Of a stretch of DNA of 64,000 bases, positions 56,301 to 58,426 are shown piece after piece. Position 1 is the stretch's first letter; each line of letters begins with the position of its first letter. The stretch is taken from assembly GCA_963669155.1 (NCBI GenBank), contig OZ022576.1, positions 33,601,847 to 33,665,846 of the forward strand. The letters run 5' to 3'. Both the position numbers and the translations under genes were made by a program. The DNA comes from Arbacia lixula. Its lineage: Eukaryota; Echinodermata; Echinoidea; Arbacioida; Arbaciidae. The notes under the pieces are model-generated. The model had not been told where the DNA came from and ran no database searches. It worked only from the letters and a program-made list of their open reading frames with translations.

Positions 56301-58426
56301 TCCACATTTGGAGTAATTAATGATTACTAGTGAAATCATCAAAATGTTTGGCCCGAACAGTTTGTAGATTTGTGATTTAATCACTAATTACTCCAAATGT
56401 GGATCATTTGAGGGCAAATAACTTTCAGCAAGTTTCTAATATGGACAATACATGAATGTAAGATCATTGGTAAGAAGATTGCTCATGATCACGTTTTTGA
56501 TGGCTTTTTGCCTTCTCAGTACAATATACTCCCTTTAACTCAAGTTTCAACTGAAGTCCCCTTCAATCCATAACTTAACTGCAATTCTCCCAATCGCATA
56601 TAGCTGGTATCAAGCGATATCACCTTGCGATACTGATATCTGATCGATTGCTCTTGGGACGTATACTTCCATTAAGATTTTGGTATGTATTCAATTCACG
56701 CAATAAACGCACAGAATCTGTCATTTCGACCTTTGTAAACCTTGTACATGTAATATTAAAATGGAAGGGTTGTTACATGGAATAAGGACTTCAAAAAAAT
56801 ACCACCAATCACTCATGGCGATGTTTTTGCCTACCTCAACATTGATTGTGGATGGACTAATGAAAGAATGAAAAGACACAAGCAAGACGATGGCTATAGA
56901 ATGTTCGTGAACCGGAAGTTCATATCCCAAGAATTAAAGGTAAAAAACTTAGAGCGCCACACAGGTTCAGATTCGGAGAGCTATATGCGAGAGGGAGAAT
57001 TGTAGCCTCTTCTCTTTACCCACATGTAGGGGGAAAGTGTCCCATAATGTGTCATGCAACCACATTAGGATAAATGTTCACACTCTTGTCTGCTGCCATG
57101 TCTTAGTGTACAGTATGAGACCCTAAGCAAACATGACTGAAAACAATCTGGAAGCGCTCGTTAGTTTCTTCGAGTTATTCTGCGGATGACGGACAGAGCA
57201 CACTGCCCGAAACGTCGAGACTGATACTCCCTCTTTCAGATTTTGAAAGAAACCTATAGTTAGTTGCAGAACTGACTATAAGTTTTCTACACTTTTCTCA
57301 TTTCCTTTTCTTTCTTTCTTTCTTTTCTCTTTATCACTACTTTGTGACTAGTTCACAACTCTCATCAACATCCACCCTTTTCTTCTACCTCCATTCCATC
57401 CCATTTATTTTCGGTTTAAAACACCGAAAATTGAAGCTAAAAATAGTCTTGTGTAAAAAATATAAAAATTAACCTCTCCTTTTTTCACTTTTCACTTAAG
57501 TTTCCTTTCTTCACCCCATAAGTGGGCCAATCATCCGAAAGAATACAACCACATGGTGTTACCGAAAGTTTTACTAGTTTCTAAATAGTATTTATTAGTA
57601 CACTCTCACCATGGAAACATTCAAATTAAATTAAATTAAATTAAATTAAAAATCAGATTAAATGGAAACATTTAATCTGGAAGTCGTTGCACAGTGCACT
57701 ATTTGATGACTTTCCCCCATATGCCATATGGAGAATCAGTAGTCCTTTTTATTGAAGATAGTTTTAGAATTAAGTCTCTTTCAGAATACCAACTCAGGAC
57801 TATGCACACTGTGTGGTGTCATATTATGACCCATCCGTTGCACAGTGAGGAAAAAGTTAATCATGTGTTTGATTTTATAGTATTTACATTTACATTGTTC
57901 CAAAATAAAATGATATAAATGCTGTCTGTCTATGCTGTAAAATTTGATACATCATCTACAATAGAATCAGCAATGATCAAATCAATATGTTCCAAGGTAG
58001 GTTAAAATAGGTAATTATATCATACTTTTGAAAGTTAAGTCTGAGTCCTCTAGTCGGATGTAGTTCTATACTAGTAATTCATGACATTAGAAAGATCATG
58101 CATGACTACCTATCAGATTAAAAAAAAAAATTCTGCAATCACTTTTGATGTTTACATGTTTACATTGTTCTTGAACAAACAAGGTATGGCCAACATGAAA
58201 ACAGGATTTTTTTTAGGTGCTAGGCGTGTTTTGATGTAGATTTCCCCCCTTGTTCATCCCTCCCCAAGGCTACTTATCACTACAGAGGCCCATCCAAGGT
58301 CCGTACGAGACCGTCCTCAGCCTACAGATCGTCACCGAGGTCAGGAATGCCCTCACGCGCAGGACAGAGATCACCGCCTCGTCGTTCCTCATGATTCACA
58401 TAGACGTCGGGGAGCAGTCCTACTAG
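17513..58426 (+). CDS. FBLN1: Fibulin-1 gene, 18 coding exons, two alternative C-termini
   Basis: Fibulin-1 is a secreted, calcium-binding glycoprotein of basement membranes and elastic matrix. Shared coding exons are 17513-17564, 19030-19283, 30706-30838, 31463-31591, 32307-32468, 33690-33833, 34328-34465, 35014-35154, 35602-35733, 36422-36556, 44724-44849, 46374-46508, 47007-47135, 47654-47770 and 50124-50244. They are followed either by 51793-52171 (C-type, 808 residues in total) or by 55504-55651 + 56003-56120 + 58269-58426 (D-type, 823 residues). All junctions have GT/AG and compatible phases. The order is signal peptide, cysteine-rich anaphylatoxin-like modules, twelve EGF-like modules (ten of them beginning D(I/V)DEC) and the fibulin C-terminal domain. 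The final EGF (TCFNIQGGFRC in human) and both C-terminal types match human fibulin-1C and -1D. Two LTR retrotransposons lie in introns 2 and 10. The transcription start is not defined. Confidence 0.95.
17707..17773 (+). repeat. Direct duplicate of 16567-16629
   Basis: Second copy of the CCTCTTTATGGCTTAGTTCTG block described at 16567. It is followed by G-rich and C-rich runs (17771-17825). Confidence 0.8.
18072..18268. mobile_element. TA-flanked long foldback element, copy 1 (fibulin-1 intron 1)
   Basis: 197 bp lying between TA dinucleotides (18070-18071 and 18269-18270). The two halves are close inverted repeats: GGCATAGGGAAAGGG, GCATCATGTTTCATGC and ACCGTGGT blocks appear on both arms. The family end is CACTACAGCTCAAAGG, here CGCTACAGGTCAAAGG. 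TA duplication points to Tc1/mariner-type transposition. There is no transposase. Confidence 0.88.
19030..19283 (+). CDS. FBLN1: Fibulin-1 exon 2: anaphylatoxin-like modules
   Basis: Acceptor CTCCCTAG and donor GTAAGA bound 254 bases. The product starts [10 protein letters not shown] and carries paired cysteines (GDCC, KSCC) plus SC, AC, LC, SC and TC singles. This is the spacing of the anaphylatoxin-like modules at the fibulin-1 N-terminus, which are named after C3a/C4a/C5a. The exon is notably GC-richer than its introns. Exon ends in phase 0. Confidence 0.9.
19376..19484. repeat. Inverted repeat with 40-bp arms
   Basis: GTCTGTTAACTATGTCTGGT and onward to CCCTCT is repeated in reverse complement (AGAGGGCGTAGTC..., ACCAGACATAGTTGATAACA) after a spacer of about 30 bases. 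The arms differ by a 3-base indel and a few changes. It lies in intron 2 just after exon 2. Confidence 0.85.
20183..21528 (+). mobile_element. 5' LTR of BEL/Pao retrotransposon
   Basis: 1346-bp LTR starting TGTAGCGGC and ending GCTACA, so the termini are the inverted repeat TGTAGC/GCTACA. GTGTC (20178-20182) precedes it and recurs after the 3' LTR (29267-29271), giving a 5-bp target duplication. Two AATAAA hexamers (21373, 21413) are candidate polyadenylation signals. I see no base difference from the 3' LTR. An antisense 88-codon frame in both LTRs has no recognised similarity. Confidence 0.97.
21588..27425 (+). CDS. BEL/Pao Gag-Pol polyprotein (1945 aa)
   Basis: One continuous frame encodes everything needed for retrotransposition. 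In order: a charged N-terminal coiled-coil region (residues 150-200); a Pao-type Gag core around 311-480 with the YWSFIHTFD motif; cysteine clusters at about 533-600 including a CX2CX4HX4C knuckle (566-579); an A17-type aspartic protease with [10 protein letters not shown] (about 658); reverse transcriptase with VRVVFDCAA (about 958), IEAMFHQV and the catalytic YVDD (about 1083); RNase H with VFCDAS (about 1260); integrase with an HH/CC zinc site (about 1582-1620) and DDE residues in [16 protein letters not shown] and GGAWERI; then a C-terminal DUF5641-like domain. Shadow frames on the opposite strand were ignored. The start is the first ATG after the LTR leader. Length is normal for the family, and no stop or frameshift is present. 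Confidence 0.97.
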   Translation: MAESAELMEASAALKKSCASYRGNLTKRYNELERLLLSRENRDEVKIKVKQLHGLFLTYEAKFKEYIATISGKTLEDALQHFTAAKLNKKEFDDRISSWMTESAEPEDLTLAAVDDDRQTTTSERSAHSHKSSTSTTVSLRVKEARARQKLAAQKLRQHAERKRLEDEKRALEDRLVKLDLNNELEAAELEVQVWEDELDEEPVTGNPNIPVTPTKVEKIVVQGAHESALGDSYEQGVEFEVGPSYPHVDSHAQAVPNLNRERSDISCAQEGGNMHSVQGNAMNGANSMYASQICDAMMMAINMPKPEMVNFDGDPIKYWSFIHTFDVNIANKVVDDGTKLMYLTQFCVGKAREAIGCCSLMNPVEGYRKAREILAQQFGRPHVITHALISKVLNRSSVRPNDGNSLAELGREMRRCLITLEQMGHVADLNASDTLIKVQRLFPMYMQSRWADQAHGLIMAGVEPNFAHMTAFVERSAQVSNNMFGKNIGTNNKDVPKGTAQKGHQRSHGGQKLTTLATQSQGKYDTRRVEKCPCCEGQHKLGACSRFKEKPQKERLRIVRKGKLCDNCFKPRHFAQDCRSDPACEVSGCGRKHHTLLHYNREDPQTRTAPTGVGNAAESQPSSAGTNLSTVTTRKVCLRVVPVKVRGNGKEVQTWAILDDGSDVSLCDNRLAEALGLKGREKHFSLTTISQQSHRMKGREVSLSVSGIEESNTDPISLDDVWTVDRLPVSTESFPKQTDIDSWPHLSGISLPQVEESEVMLLIGGDVPEAFWVIEERRGGRKEPYATRSMLGWTVMGPTKGENKGRGKSVFRTAFLGEEDDLLEKQVERFWQMDSAGTLADTGVGESREDKQARALMEKSIQKVDGHYQLDLPWKHENPYLPDNRVLAEKRLSYLKRRLNKDENLKKMYADTLNGYLEKGHAQAVPSAMDQAGTDRTDRVWYLPHHPVVHPQKPNKVRVVFDCAATHHGVSLNSQLLQGPDFTNSLVGVLTRFRQDKIALVADIEAMFHQVKVSPQDCDALRFLWWPDGDLQEEPREYQMLVHLFGATSSPSCAAFALRKTAEDNQNDDNQEAVKTVLENFYVDDCLKSVQTKEQAIKLTAQLRDLLQKGGFRLTKWISNNHEVLKTIPESERASSVVDLGLGELPTERTLGVLWNVETDQFGFKVAVKNKPTTRRGILSTMSSLYDPLGFVAPFVLTAKILLQDICAQGLSWDEKVGDQESLRWHQWLTELPYLCNMAIDRCLTPLSGKEVEKHEIHVFCDASMRGYSAVAYLRSIDVGGDIHCSMVMGKTKLCPMKVLTVPRLELSAAVLACTLSQTVQSELRLPISSTVFWTDSTSVLQYIRNESRRFHTFVANRVAKIQSVSDPAQWRHVPTNQNPADDGSRGLHANEMTSDCRWLCGPSFLKEPESRWPLPPSVLEVSDRTLSDDLREDPEVKRGHTHLTSSEDPIDKLIMRYSTWDRLKRGVAWLARFKDYLRARATNDMSGARRSDNLSTQETEKAGRDIIKYVQRHTFPTEFENSNDSERIPRRRNQLEKLNPIIVDGLLRVGGRLGSAPVTEDEKHPLILPHDHHVTTLLVVHHHIKVGHSGAGFTWTSLREKYWIMRGGATVRRIIGKCFDCKKRNAPRGQQLMADLPPSRVTPDKPAFANTGVDFFGPFLVKQGRTTRKRYGCIFTCLASRAVHLEVVGSLDTDGFINALRRFMNRRGHPEKILSDNGTNFKGAERELRESLASFNVGRIGRILSQKGVQWEFNPPGASHMGGAWERIIRTIRKILRSLLGQQLVTDEALATYMTEVEAILNSRPLTQLSSDPRDEEPLTPNHLLLLRKASPLPPGIFSKDDTYGARRWRQVQYLADQFWKRWVKEYLPILQERQKWTRPRKNFAVNDLVLLVDDRTPRGQWALGRITSIYPDKRGFVRQVDVRVGTKSFKRPISKLCLLESN
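27426..27920 (+). other. BEL/Pao 3' untranslated internal region
   Basis: AT-rich DNA between the polyprotein stop (27423-27425) and the 3' LTR. A purine-rich stretch with GGGGTCGGTT directly before the LTR may hold the polypurine tract, but it is not a clean one. No other coding potential. Confidence 0.6.
27921..29266 (+). mobile_element. 3' LTR of BEL/Pao retrotransposon
   Basis: 1346 bp, same length and apparently the same sequence as the 5' LTR, ending GCTACA and followed by the GTGTC target duplication. Confidence 0.97.
29272..30705 (+). other. Remainder of fibulin-1 intron 2
   Basis: AT-rich intron DNA between the BEL/Pao element and exon 3, with a (TTA)n run at about 29337-29355. No exon or mobile element was recognised. 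Confidence 0.6.
30706..30838 (+). CDS. FBLN1: Fibulin-1 exon 3: third anaphylatoxin-like module
   Basis: Acceptor TTGTTAG, donor GTGAGT. The product begins [19 protein letters not shown] and contains NQCC, matching the human RCCHCCLLG...FQACC module at the same place. It ends in phase 1, after which all introns up to exon 15 are phase 1. Confidence 0.93.
31463..31591 (+). CDS. FBLN1: Fibulin-1 exon 4: EGF-like module 1
   Basis: Acceptor GTTGCAG, donor GTAAGT. Six cysteines in EGF order, starting [12 protein letters not shown] and containing NYVCECHEG. Human fibulin-1 has an acidic linker and no EGF at this position, so this module appears additional. Confidence 0.92.
31645..31850. mobile_element. 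TA-flanked long foldback element, copy 2 (intron 4)
   Basis: 206 bp bounded by TA on both sides (31643-31644, 31851-31852), with ends CACTACAGCTCAAAGG and the complement of CACAACAGCTCAAAGG. The arms carry the same GGCATAGGGAAAGGG and CATGAAACATGATGC blocks as the copies at 18072 and 53620. Confidence 0.9.
32307..32468 (+). CDS. FBLN1: Fibulin-1 exon 5: linker plus EGF-like module 2
   Basis: Acceptor ATATTAG, donor GTGAGG. A linker ([15 protein letters not shown]) is followed by [11 protein letters not shown]...[17 protein letters not shown]. This matches human fibulin-1 EGF1 (CRGGGPCKQQC...CSCFVGYQLLSDGVSC). A relic of its 3' end is repeated at 32590-32703. Confidence 0.95.
32590..32703 (+). 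pseudogene. Duplicated fragment of exon 5 and its donor region
   Basis: AACACTGGATACAACCTGAT and the following GTACTCCTGCAAC repeat the last third of exon 5. The adjoining GTGAGGATCAAAAATAG copies the intron start, about 120 bp downstream of the original. It has substitutions and no acceptor or EGF start, so it cannot be a complete exon. It is read as a local tandem duplication relic. Confidence 0.8.
32704..33689 (+). other. Rest of fibulin-1 intron 5
   Basis: AT-rich intron DNA with no recognised exon or repeat. Confidence 0.6.
33690..33833 (+). CDS. FBLN1: Fibulin-1 exon 6: EGF-like module 3
   Basis: Acceptor TCTTTCAG, donor GTACGT. Calcium-binding EGF starting [13 protein letters not shown] with NTIGSYTC and an extended fifth-to-sixth cysteine spacing ([16 protein letters not shown]) typical of central fibulin-1 modules. 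Confidence 0.95.
33834..34327 (+). other. Fibulin-1 intron 6
   Basis: Ordinary AT-rich intron; nothing else recognised. Confidence 0.7.
34328..34465 (+). CDS. FBLN1: Fibulin-1 exon 7: EGF-like module 4
   Basis: Acceptor CATTGCAG, donor GTATGT. It starts [12 protein letters not shown] and continues [20 protein letters not shown]. The consensus hydroxylation Asn/Asp site (CXN/DX4Y/FXC) is replaced by [10 protein letters not shown]. Confidence 0.95.
   Translation: MLMSVQRALIIVMSRVSVRTGMAATTAGQLGALKATTTTGPLADA
34466..35013 (+). other. Fibulin-1 intron 7
   Basis: AT-rich intron with a short (CATTT)n run at about 34478-34505. Nothing else recognised. Confidence 0.7.
35014..35154 (+). CDS. FBLN1: Fibulin-1 exon 8: EGF-like module 5
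   Basis: Acceptor CTCTGCAG, donor GTGAGA. Starts [12 protein letters not shown], then [10 protein letters not shown] and [15 protein letters not shown]. Consensus calcium-binding EGF. Confidence 0.95.
35602..35733 (+). CDS. FBLN1: Fibulin-1 exon 9: EGF-like module 6
   Basis: Acceptor CTTACAG, donor GTATGG. Starts [12 protein letters not shown], then [17 protein letters not shown]. The DVDEC start and CxNxxGSYxC pattern predict Ca2+ binding. Confidence 0.95.
35734..36421 (+). other. Fibulin-1 intron 9 with SINE fragment
   Basis: Intron DNA. At 35897-35942 the minus strand repeats AGGTGTCATGGTATAGT, the start of the tRNA-like element at 2335-2410, here as TGGTATAGTGGTTGACTC, an even better A-box match. 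Nothing else recognised. Confidence 0.55.
36422..36556 (+). CDS. FBLN1: Fibulin-1 exon 10: EGF-like module 7
   Basis: Acceptor TTCCACAG, donor GTAAGG. Starts [12 protein letters not shown], then [20 protein letters not shown]. The following intron carries the 7.8-kb LTR element. Confidence 0.95.
   Translation: MLMSAALERFIVMKGNDVKTTTVDIVVYRSVWRDLSTAGPDKHV
36745..39062 (-). mobile_element. Left (3') LTR of minus-oriented LTR element
   Basis: 2318 bp. On the minus strand it starts TGTAGCGGGTATGAATATAC. CATAT precedes it at 36740-36744. It matches the right LTR (42607-44531) almost base for base, except for an extra tandem copy of a 373-bp segment (37057-37429 repeated at 37430-37802), one extra 18-bp GAGGATGGGAGACCAAGT unit near 38000 and a 2-bp difference in a GA tract (about 38838-38890). 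Confidence 0.95.
39063..39078 (-). other. Polypurine tract
   Basis: On the minus strand the sequence GTGGAGAGGAGGAAGG lies directly against the TGTAGCGG start of the 3' LTR. That is the expected place and composition of the plus-strand DNA primer. It fixes the element's orientation. Confidence 0.85.
39958..40596 (-). pseudogene. Degenerate Gypsy-like polyprotein tail followed by hydrophobic segments
   Basis: An open stretch of about 212 codons on the minus strand, preceded in the same frame by further similar sequence broken by stop codons (TAG at about 40594-40596 and a TAA further upstream). It reads an acidic region with a long Glu run (the GAA repeat at 40421-40474), then [17 protein letters not shown]. 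This is the Arg/Pro tail seen at the C-terminus of many Gypsy Pol proteins. Unusually, two hydrophobic membrane-like segments (around [17 protein letters not shown] and [13 protein letters not shown]) and a basic tail follow before the stop. No catalytic domain is left. It could be a fused envelope-like remnant; that part is inference. Confidence 0.55.
40597..42572 (-). other. Internal region of the LTR element without recognisable domains
   Basis: About 2 kb of stop-riddled DNA. A minus-strand frame at 41983-42282 contains a signal-peptide-like stretch ([19 protein letters not shown]) followed by several cysteines. A frame at 41200-41430 ends in a hydrophobic run. These could be remnants of a secreted or membrane protein, but none is convincing. 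No Gag or reverse transcriptase motif was found. Confidence 0.4.
42573..42606 (-). other. Primer-binding site matching the interior of tRNA-Ile
   Basis: On the plus strand, CGTGCTGATAACGCGAAGG and the following TCGTGAGTTC reproduce the anticodon arm (GAT anticodon), variable loop and first half of the T arm of a eukaryotic tRNA-Ile. On the element's own (minus) strand this is the complement of the tRNA, directly against the 5' LTR, where a primer site must be. A usual site would instead be complementary to the tRNA 3' end including CCA. Confidence 0.65.
42607..44531 (-). mobile_element. Right (5') LTR of minus-oriented LTR element
   Basis: 1925 bp, ending on the plus strand at CCCGCTACA before the CATAT target duplication. 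It lacks the 373-bp duplication of the left LTR and otherwise looks almost identical to it. It includes a GA microsatellite at about 44330-44360. Confidence 0.95.
44724..44849 (+). CDS. FBLN1: Fibulin-1 exon 11: EGF-like module 8
   Basis: Acceptor TTGTACAG, donor GTAAGT. Starts [12 protein letters not shown], then [16 protein letters not shown]. Consensus calcium-binding EGF with short C4-C5 spacing. Confidence 0.95.
44945..45313. mobile_element. TTAA-flanked long palindromic element, copy 1 (intron 11)
   Basis: 369 bp with TTAA outside both ends (44941-44944, 45314-45317) and terminal repeats AGGGCATATACTGTAC. The two arms of about 170 bp are near-complementary along their length: GGCCTTCAAAA / TTTTGAAGGC, ACTTTCATCAAGC and TTTGAGGGCAAATAACTTTC blocks occur on both. 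A second copy is at 56180-56534. There is no coding capacity. Confidence 0.92.
45314..46373 (+). other. Rest of intron 11
   Basis: Intron DNA. A block of about 45 bp next to the palindromic element (AAAAGGATGCCCACCCTAAA, 45317-45360) repeats the DNA on its other side (44905-44940). An inverted-repeat element sits at 45947-46205. Otherwise nothing recognised. Confidence 0.6.
45947..46205. mobile_element. 259-bp MITE with 32-bp terminal inverted repeats
   Basis: The left end CTATACTGCCCTACTATGAC and onward through AAAAGGAAGCAA is matched, with one mismatch, by the reverse complement of the right end. GT lies just outside on both sides, but the target duplication is uncertain. No transposase. 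Confidence 0.85.
46374..46508 (+). CDS. FBLN1: Fibulin-1 exon 12: EGF-like module 9
   Basis: Acceptor TCCCTCAG, donor GTGAGG. Starts [12 protein letters not shown], then [18 protein letters not shown]. Closely resembles exon 10 in spacing, suggesting lineage-specific module duplication. Confidence 0.95.
47007..47135 (+). CDS. FBLN1: Fibulin-1 exon 13: EGF-like module 10
   Basis: Acceptor GCTCCAG, donor GTGAGT. Starts [12 protein letters not shown], then [16 protein letters not shown] and GTCEG. The second half of this exon is duplicated twice just downstream in the same reading frame, with one copy keeping a donor at 47250 that would extend the exon in phase. Confidence 0.95.
47069..47339 (+). 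repeat. Tandem partial copies of exon 13 with donor sites
   Basis: GGGGGGCTACGTGTGTCA followed by the CAGTGCCCCTCAGG block occurs three times (from about 47070, 47184 and 47285), at spacings of 114 and about 101 bp. Copy 2 keeps the whole C4-C6 half of the EGF and a GTGAGT donor after 47249. Copy 3 is shortened and ends in TGA. The frame from exon 13 stays open through copies 1 and 2 and into copy 3. Use of the second donor would add exactly 38 residues in phase 1. Confidence 0.88.
47654..47770 (+). CDS. FBLN1: Fibulin-1 exon 14: EGF-like module 11
   Basis: Acceptor TGGCAG, donor GTCAGA. Starts [14 protein letters not shown], then [19 protein letters not shown]-rich compared with neighbouring exons. 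Resembles human fibulin-1 EGFs with the short SSPCSQEC-type spacing. Confidence 0.95.
47958..48103. repeat. CAGGGCCCTGTCTTATAAAA foldback-type repeat, copy 1
   Basis: Begins CAGGGCCCTGTCTTATAAAA and ends TTTTTAAGATGGGGCCTACTG, roughly complementary ends, with a partly palindromic GATTG...CAATC body. A related copy lies at 52444-52576. Confidence 0.65.
48288..49750 (-). mobile_element. Family C inverted-repeat element, interrupted by another repeat
   Basis: The outer parts (48288-48515 and about 49590-49750) match, in reverse, the continuous 427-bp copy at 56579-57005. The ends are GCAATTCTCCC-type inverted repeats. Between them about 1.07 kb of unrelated repeat DNA is inserted. Confidence 0.75.
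48516..49320 (+). repeat. CTCGCC-type repeat with internal tandem units and AGGTCA motifs
   Basis: Begins GTCTCGCCCACCGGAGGTGA, then a (CCGTCCGT)n stretch (48559-48605). Three to four diverged units of about 157-190 bp follow, each with AAAGTTTACYTGCAAGACTC, and it ends near GCCTTCGCCTCTATTGTG. Perfect AGGTCA-A-AGGTCA direct repeats occur at 48936-48948 and 49093-49105. This is not a CRISPR array: the units are long, diverged and directly abutting. Confidence 0.75.
50124..50244 (+). CDS. FBLN1: Fibulin-1 exon 15: EGF-like module 12 (last shared exon)
   Basis: Acceptor TACGCAG, donor GTGAGC. Starts [12 protein letters not shown], then [10 protein letters not shown] and [10 protein letters not shown], clearly homologous to the last human EGF. 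It contains only five cysteines; the sixth comes from whichever C-terminal exon is joined. It ends in phase 2, unlike all earlier EGF exons. Confidence 0.96.
50245..51792 (+). other. Fibulin-1 intron 15
   Basis: AT-rich intron before the C-type terminal exon. No other exon or repeat was recognised. Confidence 0.65.
51793..52171 (+). CDS. FBLN1: Fibulin-1C-type terminal exon (fibulin C-terminal domain)
   Basis: Acceptor CCCCTACAG; the first base completes Arg from exon 15, then ANLC supplies the last EGF cysteine. The 125-residue domain has [30 protein letters not shown] and ends VAPHDYPYQ before TAA at 52169-52171. It corresponds to the single-exon C variant of human fibulin-1 (there RLPCHENRECSKLPLRITYY). 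It is markedly GC-rich with strong third-position C/G bias compared with the D-type exons. An AATAAA at 52391-52396 is a candidate polyadenylation signal 220 bp on. Confidence 0.95.
52444..52576. repeat. CAGGGCCCTGTCTTGTAAAA repeat, copy 2
   Basis: Begins CAGGGCCCTGTCTTGTAAAA and ends near AAAAGGAGCCCTC; related to 47958-48103, with shared TCTGTACATTA and GATCAATTGC-like blocks. Confidence 0.6.
53131..53292. mobile_element. CAGGGCCCTGTTGCATAAA foldback MITE
   Basis: Ends CAGGGCCCTGTTGCATAAA and the complement of CAGGGCCCCGTTGCATAAA are inverted repeats. The inner ACCATTAATGGTAAC and GTTACCATGGTAGTTACCAT blocks continue the self-complementarity. About 162 bp; no coding capacity. Confidence 0.85.
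53620..53838. mobile_element. TA-flanked long foldback element, copy 3
   Basis: 219 bp between TA dinucleotides (53618-53619, 53839-53840), starting CACTACAGCTCAAAAG. The best-preserved hairpin of the family: the inner arms from GAGCCGCAGTTTTAAAC to CATGATGCTTT are almost perfect complements around a short AGG loop. Confidence 0.93.
54001..54735 (+). repeat. GCCACCGCCGGAGGCATT-type dispersed repeat
   Basis: Starts TGCCACCGCCGGAGGCATTA followed by (CCGT)n and an 'attcgcttcaaacttggt' block, and ends GGCGGAGGCATATTTATCGA...GTCGAATTGCTCTAG. It carries AGGTCA direct repeats at 54167-54179 and 54197-54216. Similar in layout, not in sequence, to the repeat at 48516. Confidence 0.6.
55504..55651 (+). 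CDS. FBLN1: Fibulin-1D-type exon 1
   Basis: Acceptor GAGTGCAG; the first base completes Ser from exon 15. TEIQC then supplies the last EGF cysteine, followed by [14 protein letters not shown] and [15 protein letters not shown]. This matches the human D-specific CIKSCRPNDVTC...ISLPTFREFTRP. Donor GTAAGT in phase 0. Confidence 0.95.
55652..56002 (+). other. Intron between D-type exons 1 and 2
   Basis: Short intron, no feature recognised. Confidence 0.8.
56003..56120 (+). CDS. FBLN1: Fibulin-1D-type exon 2
   Basis: Acceptor CTTATAG, donor GTAAGG. Encodes [20 protein letters not shown] then [12 protein letters not shown], the middle of the fibulin C-terminal beta-rich domain (human ...DITEGNLRDSFDIIKR). 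Ends in phase 1. Confidence 0.94.
56180..56534. mobile_element. TTAA-type long palindromic element, copy 2
   Basis: 355 bp with ends AGGGAGTATATTGTAC. The right flank is TTAA (56535-56538) and the left flank is TTAC (56176-56179), a single change from TTAA. The arms mirror each other and match 44945-45313. Confidence 0.88.
56579..57005 (+). mobile_element. Family C inverted-repeat element, uninterrupted copy
   Basis: About 427 bp starting GCAATTCTCCCAATCGCATA and ending in the near-complement TATATGCGAGAGGGAGAATT. It shows the structure of the interrupted copy at 48288-49750. Confidence 0.8.
57006..58268 (+). other. Rest of the intron before the last D-type exon
   Basis: AT-rich. Contains a 58-bp block (57543-57600) repeated at 60634-60690, an (AAATT)n run at about 57627-57648 and a CCGAAACGTCGAGAC block near 57200 seen in many animal retroelements. 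No exon recognised. Confidence 0.6.
58269..58426 (+). CDS. FBLN1: Fibulin-1D-type last exon and stop
   Basis: Acceptor CCCCAAG; completes Gly then [20 protein letters not shown], ending [11 protein letters not shown] before TAG at 58424-58426. Matches the human D-type end (RPIVGPFHAVLKLEM...NVHIFVSEYWF). An AATAAA at 58548-58553 is a likely polyadenylation signal 122 bp after the stop. Confidence 0.95.

Noticed and set aside
57170..57230. Hammerhead-ribozyme-like core (GGATGA, a CAG/CTG stem, CGAAAC)
   Set aside because: The invariant CUGAUGA box is altered and I could not draw a stem III or a cleavage triplet. At best a decayed relic of a retroelement end.
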